A DNA stretch of 64,000 nucleotides, from contig VRMN01000002.1 in NCBI GenBank assembly GCA_008690995.1, forward strand, positions 62,001-126,000, given 5' to 3'. Made by a program: the position numbers and the translations under genes. Shown one piece after another: positions 11,251 to 21,765 of this stretch. The notes beneath the pieces were generated by a model that did no database searches, was not told the DNA's origin, and saw nothing but the letters and a program-made list of their open reading frames with translations. The stretch is from Porphyridium purpureum. Lineage: Eukaryota > Rhodophyta > Bangiophyceae > Porphyridiales > Porphyridiaceae. The first letter of the stretch is position 1. The number at the start of each line of letters is the position of its first letter.

Positions 11251-13608
11251 ATGGCACTGGTGTATCCGGCCGCGACCGTACCGAAAGGGCCGTCCGTTTG
11301 GCGGAGCGCATTATGGAGTCTGACAGGTACTGCGCTCCGCGTGCGAGTCTCTGCCGTCCATCATGCGGAAGTGGGCGCACTGTACGCGACCGTGCAGCGC
11401 CCGTCAAGGCCGCATACGCAGCATGCTGCGCAGCAGGCGGACAACACAGAAGCGTCAGCCAAAAGTATAAACCGAGGTTACTTGGAGGGTCTCAAGTCCC
11501 ATGGGACCACCGCGAGTCTGCACACGAACCGTGGACACTTGTTGCCGCAATCTACAATTGACGTTCCGTCAGCGACAATGGTGACTCATCCTACGTGCCT
11601 CTGGATGGCCCCTTTTTTCCGTGCGACTTTGAGCGCACCTTTGTGCACGCGTAGACTCATGCGCGGCGCACATCATTGGGAACAGGTGAGGGCTTTCTCC
11701 ATGCGCCCACCAGAGCTTAGCGCATGGGAGCAAGATGAAATGCTCGACAGAATTCTGGCTGTTAACAACAAGCTAGACTTGGTTTTACACGATGATTGCA
11801 GCCTTCGCAAGGCGCAGGATATAATCAACCAAGCAGATCGAGACGCCTGCAATTTTTGGACGCTTGACTATTCCCTGCGCATAGCAAGGCGCGCGAAGGA
11901 CGCCACGATCCGGCAAAGGCTGCGCTTTGTCGTGCGCGCGCTTCAACTTGCTCGCGAGAACTCCGTCGCAGCCACATCTTTTACGCTGTCGCATATATTG
12001 GCTTTGGCCATGCCTTCCCGCAAAGTGAATTTGGCGCTGGTCGTTCGTGATATGTGCAACGAGGTACTCGACGCTCGCGCATACGGCGGGCTCATTGCCC
12101 TTTTCTCGACTTGCAAGCGCCCTAAGCTTATGGAAGAAGCATTTGTTGATCTACTCCGCATATACCGCACGGCTGATGCCGATGTCTTCCGGTTTATGAT
12201 GATGGGCTACTTGGCATGCAAGGACGCGCGCAACGCGATGTCAACGTGGAAGCTTATGCGCTCTCCTCGCTTCGCATCCACCGTCCAGATTGACCAACGC
12301 GCGCTCGAGCTGGGGGCCCGTGTCGCTGCGTTGGCCAATGATATTGACGAGGCCACCTGGATTGAGAAAAAGTGGGTCGAGCTGAAGCAGCAGCCGCTCG
12401 ATCGGCTGCATGAGATACGCGCTGTGGCCGTTTCGCCCAGTCGACTCGACCCAAGTGCTGCGCGACGCAACTTGCATCCAGACACGCGTATGCTGAACGA
12501 ACAGCTCCAAGTTGCTCACGATGAGAACGCCGATCTGCCTCGCGTACGGCAATTGCTGGAATCTGCTGCACTGGCGCCGCTGAATACCATGTCACTGATC
12601 CTACTGTTTCGTCTGTTCCGGTCGATGCCAGCCATGAACGTCATGCTTCGTCACCAGCGCCTCGCGTGCGCAGTGCGCGTGCTCCAGCGTGCCCGGAGAG
12701 ATGGCGTAATCTTTGACTCGTACCGAATTATGCACTTGACGCCGCTCGCTGTCTCGCTCGGGAAGGTGAACGTCTTGCTTGCGGTCAAGCACATCATTCA
12801 ACATCAACACCACCAGCAGCTGAATCTGCTCGCGTACAAGGCGCTCATCTCTCACTTTCGCTCGTGCTGGCGCCCGCAGCTCATGTTGGATGTATTCTAC
12901 GAGTTGTTGCAAGTGCACGGCGTCGCGGACGCCGACGCTTTCACGCGCGTTTTGAATGGGCTCCTGGAGGAAAGAAACTTTGATGCCGCGTGGGAAGTGT
13001 GGAAGGTGCTACGGACGCCTCCACACTCGGACCCGGGCCTTGTTGAGATTACGCCGACCCTGCTGGATACCGGAGCGTGGATTCTGTCTAGGCGGCTGGA
13101 TGCAGGCGAAGACGTGAAATGGATCGTGCGCAAGTACGAGGAGCTCGGCATTACCCCAACTGCTCGCAAAGTGGACCTGCTCACGACAGCCGCCATCCGT
13201 GCAGGATTGTTCCATGACGCGCGAGAACTGATGCGCTGGTCCATCCGTTGTCAGTATGTGGTGCACGAGCGTTCGCTCAATCTTTTCCTTTCTGAGTGTG
13301 TCTCATCCAAACAGTCAGAGGAACTGTTGTCCCTGTCCCGTGTTCTGATGGATGCTGAGCGCTTATGCTCGACTGACGAAGACCGCACCGCCTTTTTGCA
13401 TCGGTATGCGCACGTACTGGATGAAGTGGTGGAGCACAGGAAGCTGGACCCTATTGCGGCGTCTGAGAGCCTACAGCGCCTTTTCTTGCGCTGGCAGGTA
13501 AGTGATCACTTACCGATGGCTCACTCAATTCAGCAAGTAGCGTCGCGTATCCGCGATCGTGGCCGCAAGCGACAGCGGGCGCACGAGCCTGATATTCAAC
13601 GGGACTAG
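11251..13608 (+). CDS. PPR-like helical-repeat protein with two copies of the family module
   Basis: The second family member, 785 residues from a clean ATG. The first 50 residues are rich in Ala, Ser, Arg and Val without acidic residues (VWRSALWSLTGTALRVRV), like a mitochondrial or plastid transit peptide. The family module occurs twice. The first copy (about residues 170-390) has RLRFVVRALQLARENSV, SRKVNLALVVRD and DARNAMSTWKLMRSPRF. The second (about 410-780) has LACAVRVLQRARRDGV, LGKVNVLLAVKHI and NFDAAWEVWKVLRTPP. The second copy is closer to the third gene, so internal duplication or fusion of neighbouring genes is likely. It lacks the C-terminal 'YMY.LGMA' block of the other two proteins and ends in a basic tail (RDRGRKRQRAHEP). 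RNA binding is inferred from the PPR-like architecture only. Confidence 0.8.
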   Translation: MALVYPAATVPKGPSVWRSALWSLTGTALRVRVSAVHHAEVGALYATVQRPSRPHTQHAAQQADNTEASAKSINRGYLEGLKSHGTTASLHTNRGHLLPQSTIDVPSATMVTHPTCLWMAPFFRATLSAPLCTRRLMRGAHHWEQVRAFSMRPPELSAWEQDEMLDRILAVNNKLDLVLHDDCSLRKAQDIINQADRDACNFWTLDYSLRIARRAKDATIRQRLRFVVRALQLARENSVAATSFTLSHILALAMPSRKVNLALVVRDMCNEVLDARAYGGLIALFSTCKRPKLMEEAFVDLLRIYRTADADVFRFMMMGYLACKDARNAMSTWKLMRSPRFASTVQIDQRALELGARVAALANDIDEATWIEKKWVELKQQPLDRLHEIRAVAVSPSRLDPSAARRNLHPDTRMLNEQLQVAHDENADLPRVRQLLESAALAPLNTMSLILLFRLFRSMPAMNVMLRHQRLACAVRVLQRARRDGVIFDSYRIMHLTPLAVSLGKVNVLLAVKHIIQHQHHQQLNLLAYKALISHFRSCWRPQLMLDVFYELLQVHGVADADAFTRVLNGLLEERNFDAAWEVWKVLRTPPHSDPGLVEITPTLLDTGAWILSRRLDAGEDVKWIVRKYEELGITPTARKVDLLTTAAIRAGLFHDARELMRWSIRCQYVVHERSLNLFLSECVSSKQSEELLSLSRVLMDAERLCSTDEDRTAFLHRYAHVLDEVVEHRKLDPIAASESLQRLFLRWQVSDHLPMAHSIQQVASRIRDRGRKRQRAHEPDIQRD

Positions 13609-14032
13609 GGCTCGTTGGTTGCATCCTCTGCGAGTCAGCCATCCACCGCGAGAACGCCGTAGCGGAGCGCGGTCTTTCCAATGGTCTTTCTGGGTTTTGC
13701 CAAGCTGATCAAACCACCCAGACGCACTGCTGTCCGACACTCAAGTGGTGTGCTTGGTTCCAAGTCGCAGCGTGCAGCATGATGCGTCCATCGCACTAGT
13801 CATTTGACAGTCGACTGCAAACGGTCTTCGACAGGAATGTAGATTAGGTGTTTTCCTGTGTCCATGGCAGGTCCAGACAGACGCCGTTCAGTTCATTTTT
13901 GCACTAGAAGAAGGAAAACGTGTTCTGCGCACTCACGCTCGTCCCCAACTCTTCGACCACACTTTCAAAGCTACCTCTATTTTGATTTCAGCACAGCGCT
14001 TGTCGTCACGCCGAAGGAAGAGTGCGACTACG
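13609..14032. other. intergenic spacer
   Basis: Spacer of about 420 bp between two same-strand PPR-like genes. I see no gene. An open frame of 110 codons crosses into the next gene in another frame and is not supported. Confidence 0.4.
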
Positions 14033-16381
14033 ATGCTACGCGCGTATGCGCAGGCTCGCATGCACGTGATTCTCAAGTACGAAACAAGCGCGGTGCGATG
14101 GTATGGCGGGTGGAGGAAATGGCGCGCACATGTCAACTCTGTCACTTGCGAGAAGGTCGTCGCATGTTGCTGCCGACGAAACGCCGCTGAGATCATATTG
14201 GACCGCAAAAATGAAGGGGACGCTACGCATTATGTGCGCGTTTGCGGCTCAGCACGGTCATATTCCTCAAACGCGGACTCGAGAGCCGCGTCGCCGATAT
14301 ATAGCAAGCTCGAACAGGAACGCTCGCAAACGAGGGTGCTGAATGACGTGCTTCTTAGCGCCTTGAGAGGCAAGGCGAGCGTCATGGGATCGCTGCGGGC
14401 TCTGGAATCGAGTCGAGCACGATACGACAGTTATACGCTGGGCTTTTGTGTGCGTCTGCTTCGACAGGTGCCACCAGACGAAATGGATTCGCGACAGCGT
14501 CTGCTTTTTGCCGTGCGTGCGTTGCGGCGTGCTCGCCTTCACGGCGTTCGGCCAAATTCACACGTTCTTTCGCATTTAATGCCTCTCGCAAAGCCCTTGC
14601 GAAAGGTGAATATCGTTTTAGCGGCGTTCAACCTAGTCCCACGACGTGATGCGCTTGTTCTTCCGCTCATTACGAGCAAGGCACTCATCAGCTTCTACTC
14701 GATGTGCGGCCGCCCGGACCTCATGGTGCATGCATTCTACGACTCGCTGCGCATCCACGGTGCAGAGGTCGACGCCGACGCCTTTACCCGAGTGCTGTTG
14801 GGCTTCCTTGCTGTGCATGACGCACTGTCTGCCCGTCAGGTGTGGCAGGTGCTTCGCGCACCGCCGTTTTGCAGCGTGGTCCAGCCGGATGTCGCGCTCC
14901 TGAATTGCGGTGCCTGGGTGTGTTCGAGTGGTTCGGAACTGCCGATCGCTGACGAAGCGCGCTGGATTTTGGATCAGTTCAGTGTGCTACAAACGCTGCC
15001 ATCGCCTCGCGTTGCAAACCTCCTGCTGTCATCGTTCGTGCACGCAGGAGAGTTCGAGGCGGCGCGCGAGCACATGCGCTTAATATACGAGACATTTGGC
15101 TACCGGCTACAGGAGCGGCATGTGCAGCATTACATACCAGAGTGTGTGCGGCGAGGCGCTGATGACGAGCTACTGCCTCTTGCGCACGAGCTTGCTCGCG
15201 CTATGCGACTGCAGTTGCTTGGCTCGGATGAACGCGAAGCGATGCGGCTGCTGCGTGCGTACCTCAAACACCTGTACTGTGCCGTGAGCGAGCAACCGCA
15301 GCGGCTTGATGCGACGCATGCCGCTGAGGCTGCCCTTGCCGTCTTTCTGTACGATGACAGCATCTCAGCCAGCTACGTCGTCTACCTAGCGGCTGCGGGT
15401 GGGCGGCTTGACGACGCGTTGCGAATTGCCAACTGGTGTCACACACAGTACGCACCAAATATGGGCATGATGCATGCCTTTGCGTACGACGCTCTAGCCG
15501 AGCAGTGCGCGCACAGCGCGCGCGTTGTGGACTTGCTGCACATGCTGTTTGGGTCAAGCACGCAGCCCACGTGTGGCGGCAGTGGCGACGAGAGTGCGCG
15601 CATTGAGATTCATCCGCACGAACCACACCCTACGAGCATGACGAGCCTTGACGGGGAGCAGCAGCACGACCGCGCAGTCCCGTCCGGTGAAAGCGAGCTT
15701 GGAAAACAAGAAGCGCCTTCAACAGCCTTGAGCGGGGCCATGGTGAAGGTTCCGGATACCGCATCGCATGCTCTTGACGCAAAGGCCGGCGCGGCAGCCA
15801 AACTTGTTGAAACTTTTAGCCGGCTGGGCCGGCTGGACCTTTGCGATGAGGTTTACTCGAGATGTGTGGAACAGGATGCGCTGAGCATGGAGGTATCGAC
15901 GGCTTACATGTACGCGCTTGGTATGGCACAGCCGCCGCGTGCGGAGGAAGCAATTGCGCAGTTCCACGCTCTTCAAACGAAGCACGGTGGGTCGCTGGAT
16001 GTGGTCGTGTTCTCCGCGCTTGGCTCGGTCGTGACCAATGCGGTTGCGCAAGGCGCTATGAACGTGTCTCTCGCCGCAGAGATTCTGAGCCAGATGGAGC
16101 TGCATTTGTGCAGTATGCCTGACATGCGCGCGCACTACGAAAAGTTGCTCGACCAAATGGCAGATGCTCCCGTCGGCGCGCCGTGGCGCGCGAGCCTTGA
16201 GCGTGAGTTGAAAGATGCGGAATACAAGATCGAAGGCTTTACAAAGCTGGACCAGAAAGTGGCGCAGCTTAGGGCGCTTCTGAGTCACCAAGCAGATCCT
16301 CACTCTGTCGACGACGTGAGCATGCTTCCAAACACAATCACAACTTCAAAGCCAAGCGAAACAGACACGGAAACAACCTAG
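14033..16381 (+). CDS. PPR-like helical-repeat protein, third of three related genes
   Basis: 782 residues from ATG 14033, chosen over the upstream TTG. The N-terminus (MLRAYAQARMHVILKYETSA) looks like an organelle presequence. The family module is present once in full: LLFAVRALRRARLHGVRPNS, LRKVNIVLAAFNLV, GRPDLMVHAFYDSLRIHG, ALSARQVWQVLRAPPF. A middle region follows with a low-complexity insert (about residues 515-580), then the shared C-terminal block YMYALGMAQPPRAEEAIAQFHAL and VVFSALGSVV. It ends in a likely coiled coil (LERELKDAEYKIEGFTKLDQ). This is the best full-length reference for the family and is what shows the frame change in the first copy. Its role is unknown; a helical-repeat RNA-binding factor of an organelle is the natural guess. 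Confidence 0.82.
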   Translation: MLRAYAQARMHVILKYETSAVRWYGGWRKWRAHVNSVTCEKVVACCCRRNAAEIILDRKNEGDATHYVRVCGSARSYSSNADSRAASPIYSKLEQERSQTRVLNDVLLSALRGKASVMGSLRALESSRARYDSYTLGFCVRLLRQVPPDEMDSRQRLLFAVRALRRARLHGVRPNSHVLSHLMPLAKPLRKVNIVLAAFNLVPRRDALVLPLITSKALISFYSMCGRPDLMVHAFYDSLRIHGAEVDADAFTRVLLGFLAVHDALSARQVWQVLRAPPFCSVVQPDVALLNCGAWVCSSGSELPIADEARWILDQFSVLQTLPSPRVANLLLSSFVHAGEFEAAREHMRLIYETFGYRLQERHVQHYIPECVRRGADDELLPLAHELARAMRLQLLGSDEREAMRLLRAYLKHLYCAVSEQPQRLDATHAAEAALAVFLYDDSISASYVVYLAAAGGRLDDALRIANWCHTQYAPNMGMMHAFAYDALAEQCAHSARVVDLLHMLFGSSTQPTCGGSGDESARIEIHPHEPHPTSMTSLDGEQQHDRAVPSGESELGKQEAPSTALSGAMVKVPDTASHALDAKAGAAAKLVETFSRLGRLDLCDEVYSRCVEQDALSMEVSTAYMYALGMAQPPRAEEAIAQFHALQTKHGGSLDVVVFSALGSVVTNAVAQGAMNVSLAAEILSQMELHLCSMPDMRAHYEKLLDQMADAPVGAPWRASLERELKDAEYKIEGFTKLDQKVAQLRALLSHQADPHSVDDVSMLPNTITTSKPSETDTETT

Positions 16382-16882
16382 AGAGGGCAAAGTTACGAGA
16401 AGCGGACCCTGCGCATCACAAAGCTTTCTGCTCAAATTTTCACGGCAAGGCGACTCGACATGGTTGCGAGATATGGCAACACTTCAGATGTACGCATGTT
16501 TTTTTTTCCGCAATTTGCCCAATCTTCTGGGTCGCTTTGGTAGAAGGACAAGGGACGCTAGGTCAGCCTCGCTTCAGCGTGTGAGAAGTCAAGTATCATC
16601 ATGAAGAGACAATAATGGAGTTTTTTTCTTCCTTTTTGCAGCATCACGTCGCAAAATCCAAGCGGACACGGTCGTCCCTCTCTTCCGACATGGTTTTCTC
16701 CCGTTGCTTCTTTGGACCAATGTACATTGCGTCCAGCTGTGTCATCCAGACGTGAACATGCAACGCTCTCGTGCGGATGTCGGCGTCCTCACCAACATTC
16801 CGCACTTACGAATAATACAGCAGACCCGAATCAACTTGCTAAAGACAGGCGGATATTATCCGAAAGAGCCAACGCCTCTGGA
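16382..16882. other. convergent intergenic region
   Basis: 3' regions of the third PPR-like gene (rightward) and the MATE gene (leftward) meet here. It contains poly-T runs (about 16500 and 16620) that could serve as terminator or polyadenylation context for the plus-strand gene. No gene is supported. Confidence 0.4.
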
Positions 16883-18757
16883 CTACCTCCAGCCGGTTGC
16901 TGTCGCGAAGGGCCCCGTGCGACTCACGTAGAGGCGGTGTAAGTGCATCAGAAGGCGAGGTAGAAAATAGGCTAGCGCAAGCGCGGCCCACAGCGCCGTC
17001 ACAGAGGGCTCAAAGCCCGCGCCGAAGCCCATTGCCAGGCCCACAGTAGAGGGGCGCGCCGCGGTGATTAGAGCAAAAACCGGTACGACCATAAGCGTCG
17101 CGGCAACGAGTGCGCGTGCATTAAAGGCATAATCTTGAGCACCAAATGAAAGCGCGTCGCGAAGCCACACCTGCGTAAAAACCGGATAGAGCAGCAGCAG
17201 CGCGCGCAACGTGCGCGTGGCCATGGCACGGACCGCAGTGTCCGACGCAAGTGCAGGCACCCACAGGTGCAGTGACGCTTGTGCAGCGAGCGCAATTCCC
17301 AAGGAGCTCACAAGACTAAGTCGCGCGGCGGTGGACACAAAACGGCGCGCCACGCGCAGAGCAACACGAGTCGGACGCAGTTGTAGGTAACGGGATGTAA
17401 GGATCTGACCCGCCACCGCGACACCGTCGTGCAAGTACCCGCAAAAGACAAATGCCGTGATTACGACCTGGTGCGCGGCGGTGTGCAGCACTCCCATGCG
17501 ACTTGCAAAGGCGCTCATCAGCGTCCACACAGACACGTTGGTGAGTTGGCGCACCAGCAGGGCAGATGACGCGCGGAAAAACGCCATGCGGTCGGCGCGT
17601 GCCGGAAAAGGCATGCGAGCATGGATGGCGCCGCGAATATCAAACCGCTGCGGCTGTGCGAGCACACGCTGAGCAAAAGCGAGTGCAACAATAATCTGCG
17701 CTGCCGAGGTGGCTGCGGCTGCGCCTGGTACGCCCCAGCCGAACTGGAACATAAGTAACGGGTCGAGCACGCAGTTGATCGCCCCACACAATGTCGACAT
17801 CACGAGAGGAGTGCGCGTGTCCGAGACACCTCGATGCGCACCGTCGCACACCAAGAGCACAAAAAGAAATGGAAGCGCGAGCAGACGCGCGCGCAAATAG
17901 CCTAGAGCGTGCGGCATGAGGGCGTCCGACGCATTCACAGCGCGAAGAAGCGGCTCTGCAAACTGCCATGCCACCAGAAGCAACGCGAGGCCTACACAGA
18001 CTGCCAGGGTACCAGCAAAGAGCACAATCTGAGCCGCTTTGCGCGCGTCGGGTGAACACAGCAGGCCATCTGCCGGCACTCCATCACTGTCTTCGGGGTT
18101 GCTTGCCATGTCGCACTTGAAACAACTGCTCACCGCCACAGACGTTGAGATGGTGAAAAGCGGCATCCACGCTGAGAAAATAAAGTTGAAAAGCGACGTG
18201 CACGGCCCTAGCGACGCGAGTTGAAGCGTGCCAAGGCGTGCGACGTACATGGTATCCACAATGGACAAAAAGGGGTCCACCAGCACTGCACCCATGGCTG
18301 GCACCGCGAGACCAATCAGTGCCTTTCTAAATTCGCGCTCCTGCTCGTGTCGTGGCGGAACCGCATCCAGAGCTGCGTCGTAATCACTATGTTCTTTGGT
18401 TATCGCCAAGGGTGACAGAGATGGCGTCCTATCTGTGGTGCCCAGCTCATCGGCGCCGGCCGCTATGACATCAGCCGCATTACCATCTGCATCCATATCC
18501 ATGCTGCTGCAGCTGTATCGCGTGACCTGTCTCACACGGTGACGCAGCGCCATCAATCTCCCAAGTGTTGGCTTGCGCGCACATCTGGGCCCACTGCGAA
18601 TCCAGCCATGACAGTGAGCGGTCTCTGTCACGCATCCTCCGGTCACGGAGCGCCCTTGTGCGCCAGCAACGCGGATACGCATATGCAAAGGCGATACATT
18701 GTCGCCCACGCTGCTGTTCAGGCGGCACGGAATCCAACCGCAATTGAAGGCTGCCAT
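16883..18757 (-). CDS. MATE-family multidrug/organic-acid efflux transporter, probably plastid
   Basis: MATE proteins are H+- or Na+-coupled antiporters with 12 membrane helices. The core opens with EFRKALIGLAVPAMGAVLVDPFLSIVDTMYVARLG, the canonical first helix and loop of the DinF/EDS5 branch. Other marks are GAAAATSAAQIIVALAFA, an ASRMGVLHTAAHQVVITAF block, and the final helices around LRALLLLYPVFTQVWLRDALSFG. ATG 18757 gives 624 residues. About 80 residues rich in Arg, Ser, Cys and His precede an acidic linker (MDMDADGNAADVIAAGADE), as in plastid-directed MATEs. This start is a choice: an internal ATG near 18500 would drop the leader. The substrate is unknown. It is divergent from the F-box gene, with a shared upstream region. 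Confidence 0.85.
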   Translation of the reverse strand: MAAFNCGWIPCRLNSSVGDNVSPLHMRIRVAGAQGRSVTGGCVTETAHCHGWIRSGPRCARKPTLGRLMALRHRVRQVTRYSCSSMDMDADGNAADVIAAGADELGTTDRTPSLSPLAITKEHSDYDAALDAVPPRHEQEREFRKALIGLAVPAMGAVLVDPFLSIVDTMYVARLGTLQLASLGPCTSLFNFIFSAWMPLFTISTSVAVSSCFKCDMASNPEDSDGVPADGLLCSPDARKAAQIVLFAGTLAVCVGLALLLVAWQFAEPLLRAVNASDALMPHALGYLRARLLALPFLFVLLVCDGAHRGVSDTRTPLVMSTLCGAINCVLDPLLMFQFGWGVPGAAAATSAAQIIVALAFAQRVLAQPQRFDIRGAIHARMPFPARADRMAFFRASSALLVRQLTNVSVWTLMSAFASRMGVLHTAAHQVVITAFVFCGYLHDGVAVAGQILTSRYLQLRPTRVALRVARRFVSTAARLSLVSSLGIALAAQASLHLWVPALASDTAVRAMATRTLRALLLLYPVFTQVWLRDALSFGAQDYAFNARALVAATLMVVPVFALITAARPSTVGLAMGFGAGFEPSVTALWAALALAYFLPRLLMHLHRLYVSRTGPFATATGWR

Positions 18758-19245
18758 TCCCGCAGAGCCAGGCGCACGGCCTCGGCGCCGCGTTCTTGCC
18801 TTGGAGCGCGCGCACAAAGGCAAGCGCGGCTTGTCACGTGCACACGCTTGAACGTCAGCCTCCACGGATTAAACGCAAATTTGTTCAAACACCCCCATAA
18901 AGCTTCTTTGAGAGTCACGCGCAGCCGACATGCTCACGAGCTGATCGTACCGCCTCGCGGACCTGCGGAACGAGGTCGCGGGCTCCCTTTTGCCAGACGG
19001 ACGCCGCGCGGAGAAAGTACCGCACCTTGGCAGTCACGGCGCGTCGTCCTGCGCGGCCAAAAGAATAGGAGAGCACGGTGTGCGGGACTTGGCTGCTGAT
19101 GCAAAAGCTGGAGCTTTTATTTGATCAGACCGCTTGGTTCGACAGCTTCGCACGTCTCCTGCGGTTGTGATTCGACGAACAAAGGACGCAGGGTCTGGCA
19201 GTCACGTCGTCGTGCCATGCGGGCATATGGCGAAGCGGAAGCACG
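18758..19245. other. divergent intergenic region, shared promoter zone
   Basis: About 490 bp between the leftward MATE gene and the rightward F-box gene, so it must carry both promoters. I see no clear TATA box and no gene. Confidence 0.4.
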
Positions 19246-20991
19246 ATGAACACGAATGAGAACAGGAACGCGCCCCGTGGGCTGGCGGATCTGGACGACG
19301 ACGCGCTCGCGCGCATTGCGTCCCAACTACCTCTCCGAACGCTGGTCGAATTGCAGTGTACAGCGCGAATTTTCAGCAACCTTTTGCACCCGGAGAGCTT
19401 GCTGTGGATTAAGATTGCACGCAATGCGCTCGCTTCTTGCCTCATCGGCTCTGCATCGGCTCAGAACTTCGACGGCGGCATCCGTGTCGCAGATGCAGTG
19501 GAGGCTCTCCCACTGGGCCAGGAGCATGCTGCTCATCCGTCCCAGGTCATGAAGATTCACTCTGCCAGACGTCAAGCGGAGAGAGGCGCAGATCGCGCCT
19601 TGGCAGCACTGTCGCGCCGCATAGCCGGGGCGCGCAACATCGCGCACTTTGTGCATGCGTACATGCAGCCTCTTGAAGGCTGGTGGGGAGCCAGCACGGC
19701 CCCGCGTGGTCAGCTGCTACGCGTGCGACTCGATGAAACAGGCCGCCTCGTTGCGGAGCGAGCTGCCATCCGATACGACGCATCGGACCGCGCAGAGGCT
19801 GCCGGTCTCAGTGCCATGAATCCGCACCTCGTTTTTGATCCGGTGTTTGCCGTAGAACCCTACGAGTCCAGCCAGTCCGGAAGCAATAGTCAAGACAGCT
19901 CATTCATGTCCGAAGCCGTGCGTCTGAACTTGCGCCTGGTTTGGTTTGAGCGTCCTCACGAAGGCGTCGACGCGCAGAACAACTTACTTTATTGCGACTC
20001 CCCGCCTCCCCCGCCATCGTACATCAACGCACTTGCCGTCGCACAAGCGAGGGCTGTGGCCAGTGAACCGCCAGCGAACCTGCCGCTTGTCATTGAACAT
20101 GGCGGCGGTCACACAGATGGCGAAAGTCGAAAGTTCACCGTGACGCGGCCGTGGTCATCACCACGGGCCGCACATGAGGTAAGTCAACGTGAGGGCCACG
20201 AGCAAGGCAGCACTCACGGCTCTAGTCTATCTCTGAATCAGGAGCAACCTCAGTCGAATGTTGATCTACTGGCGATCCAAGTCGCCACGCAGCTCGGGCC
20301 GTATACCACTGCGCACCTGGACTTGAGCGCGACACGCGCACAAGTGATGGAACGCTTTGTTCGCTACCTGCAACACGGCCATGTGCCCGTCGAGTATTGG
20401 CCGCGCCAAGTGATATATCGAAGTGTCGCGCCGCCAGCCGCTGGTCGCCGCCAGCGAGGTGAAAGCTCCAACCGTAATTGGAGGACGGGCTTGCTCGATA
20501 ACGCGCTATGTCCCTGTCCGCGGCGGGCTGGGCTTAGCTGGGGCCTGTATGGTCCGCATGGTGCAGAATTTGTCGAGTTGTCGCGGCGTGTTGGCTTTGA
20601 AGGTGCAGATGGCGAGTTCATTGTTGGAACAAAAGTCACAGGCGATCCGAACGTACCCGCGGGTCACGCCAGCTTTGCTGCACGCGCAGAGTACGTGGAT
20701 GATGAGGCCGTGTTCAGCGGGCTGCGCACCGCGCTCGTTGAACTGGCTCACTTTCATGACGAGGCCCATCACGTTGTGCACGTGCACCGCTGTCAGGGCC
20801 GCGTCGCGCAGCATGGCTTCCAGTATCCAGAGTGGGGCCCGGCCTTGCTGCTGTGTTATGGCGACTCGCGCATGTTTGGCGTTCTGTACGCCATGGACTC
20901 TTTTATTCTCGAATTTCACGAGCTCGAAGACGACGGCGCCCCCGAAGACAGCGCACTCGAGGCTGGCAGCCTTCACGGCGAGCTCGCGTAG
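19246..20991 (+). CDS. F-box protein with FBXO31-like substrate domain
   Basis: An SCF ubiquitin-ligase adaptor. The F-box is at about residues 12-60 (LADLDDDALARIASQLPLRTL, then LLWIKIARN). It is followed by GWWGASTAPRGQLLRVRLDE (about 144-165) and, late in the protein, WGLYGPHGAEFVELS and GTKVTGDPNVPAGHASF (about 430-475). The last two match the blocks of human FBXO31 in which GTKITGDPN.PAG is a hallmark. In animals that domain was reported to recognise C-terminally amidated or damaged proteins, so a quality-control role is plausible here. A disordered, Ser/Gln-rich insert (about residues 205-365) separates the two halves. 581 residues; ATG 19246 lies at a suitable N-terminus. Confidence 0.85.
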   Translation: MNTNENRNAPRGLADLDDDALARIASQLPLRTLVELQCTARIFSNLLHPESLLWIKIARNALASCLIGSASAQNFDGGIRVADAVEALPLGQEHAAHPSQVMKIHSARRQAERGADRALAALSRRIAGARNIAHFVHAYMQPLEGWWGASTAPRGQLLRVRLDETGRLVAERAAIRYDASDRAEAAGLSAMNPHLVFDPVFAVEPYESSQSGSNSQDSSFMSEAVRLNLRLVWFERPHEGVDAQNNLLYCDSPPPPPSYINALAVAQARAVASEPPANLPLVIEHGGGHTDGESRKFTVTRPWSSPRAAHEVSQREGHEQGSTHGSSLSLNQEQPQSNVDLLAIQVATQLGPYTTAHLDLSATRAQVMERFVRYLQHGHVPVEYWPRQVIYRSVAPPAAGRRQRGESSNRNWRTGLLDNALCPCPRRAGLSWGLYGPHGAEFVELSRRVGFEGADGEFIVGTKVTGDPNVPAGHASFAARAEYVDDEAVFSGLRTALVELAHFHDEAHHVVHVHRCQGRVAQHGFQYPEWGPALLLCYGDSRMFGVLYAMDSFILEFHELEDDGAPEDSALEAGSLHGELA

Positions 20992-21765
20992 GACGAAGCG
21001 TGCATCAGAGCAGGCACGAACGCAGGAATGGTGAAGGAGGCGCATGGCATACGTAGGCGCCAATTTGCGTCGCAGCTCGGAAGGATGGTGTTCTGGATGG
21101 AGACACAAGCCAATTCTGCGCGTATGCGGTCCTGCACGCTGACACGTAGCAGAATGGCTGTGTGCGTTATGCAAAGAACCCCGCGCATCAGAGTTGCAGT
21201 CATGCCAAAGAGGTATTGTGCAAGCGCGTGCTGTGCGCTCGCATCGAGTGACGTGCGCAGAACGAGCGCGCCGGTGATGCTGCACATTCTGTAGTTTTTA
21301 TAATCCAATGAAAGAAGTGGGAGCTGCTGTGCAGTATCTACGATTAAAAGTTACTGTGGGAACGACAGCTCCCGACCCCCTCTAAATGAAAAATGTTGAG
21401 TCTTCGCCGAGCAGCCTTGTTTGTGGCCGCGCGCACCATGTCTAATTTGTCTCACACAGTTGAGCTGCTGCACCGCGCGTGAGAAGGTGTCGTTGCAACA
21501 CGGAGGGCGGCTTTCCTGGACGCCACTTCCTTGCGAGCGTCCTGGCAGGAATTTCAGCGAATGCCAGTCGCGCATGCCGCTTGTCTCGCGCTCAGACCCG
21601 TGCACCATTCTTTTTCCAGTGAAGTTGCGGACGGTGCCACTAGCGGACACTGGCAGTTCGTTGAGGCCTACTGGCCACGTGTTTGTCTCTCAGCGTGAAC
21701 AGGCTACGCACAGGAAACTGGAAACTGCGTCCAGTCACGCGCCTAGACGGGGGGCTAACCCGATC
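20992..21765. other. intergenic spacer
   Basis: About 770 bp between two rightward genes. Open frames on both strands lack domains. The frame of the p24 gene is open back to 21421, but I place its start at 21766 because the signal peptide begins there; the upstream part shows no conservation that I recognise. Confidence 0.35.

Noticed and set aside
16704-16942. Small plus-strand frames (75-76 codons) at 16704-16942
   Set aside because: They overlap the end of the MATE gene and have no recognisable sequence.
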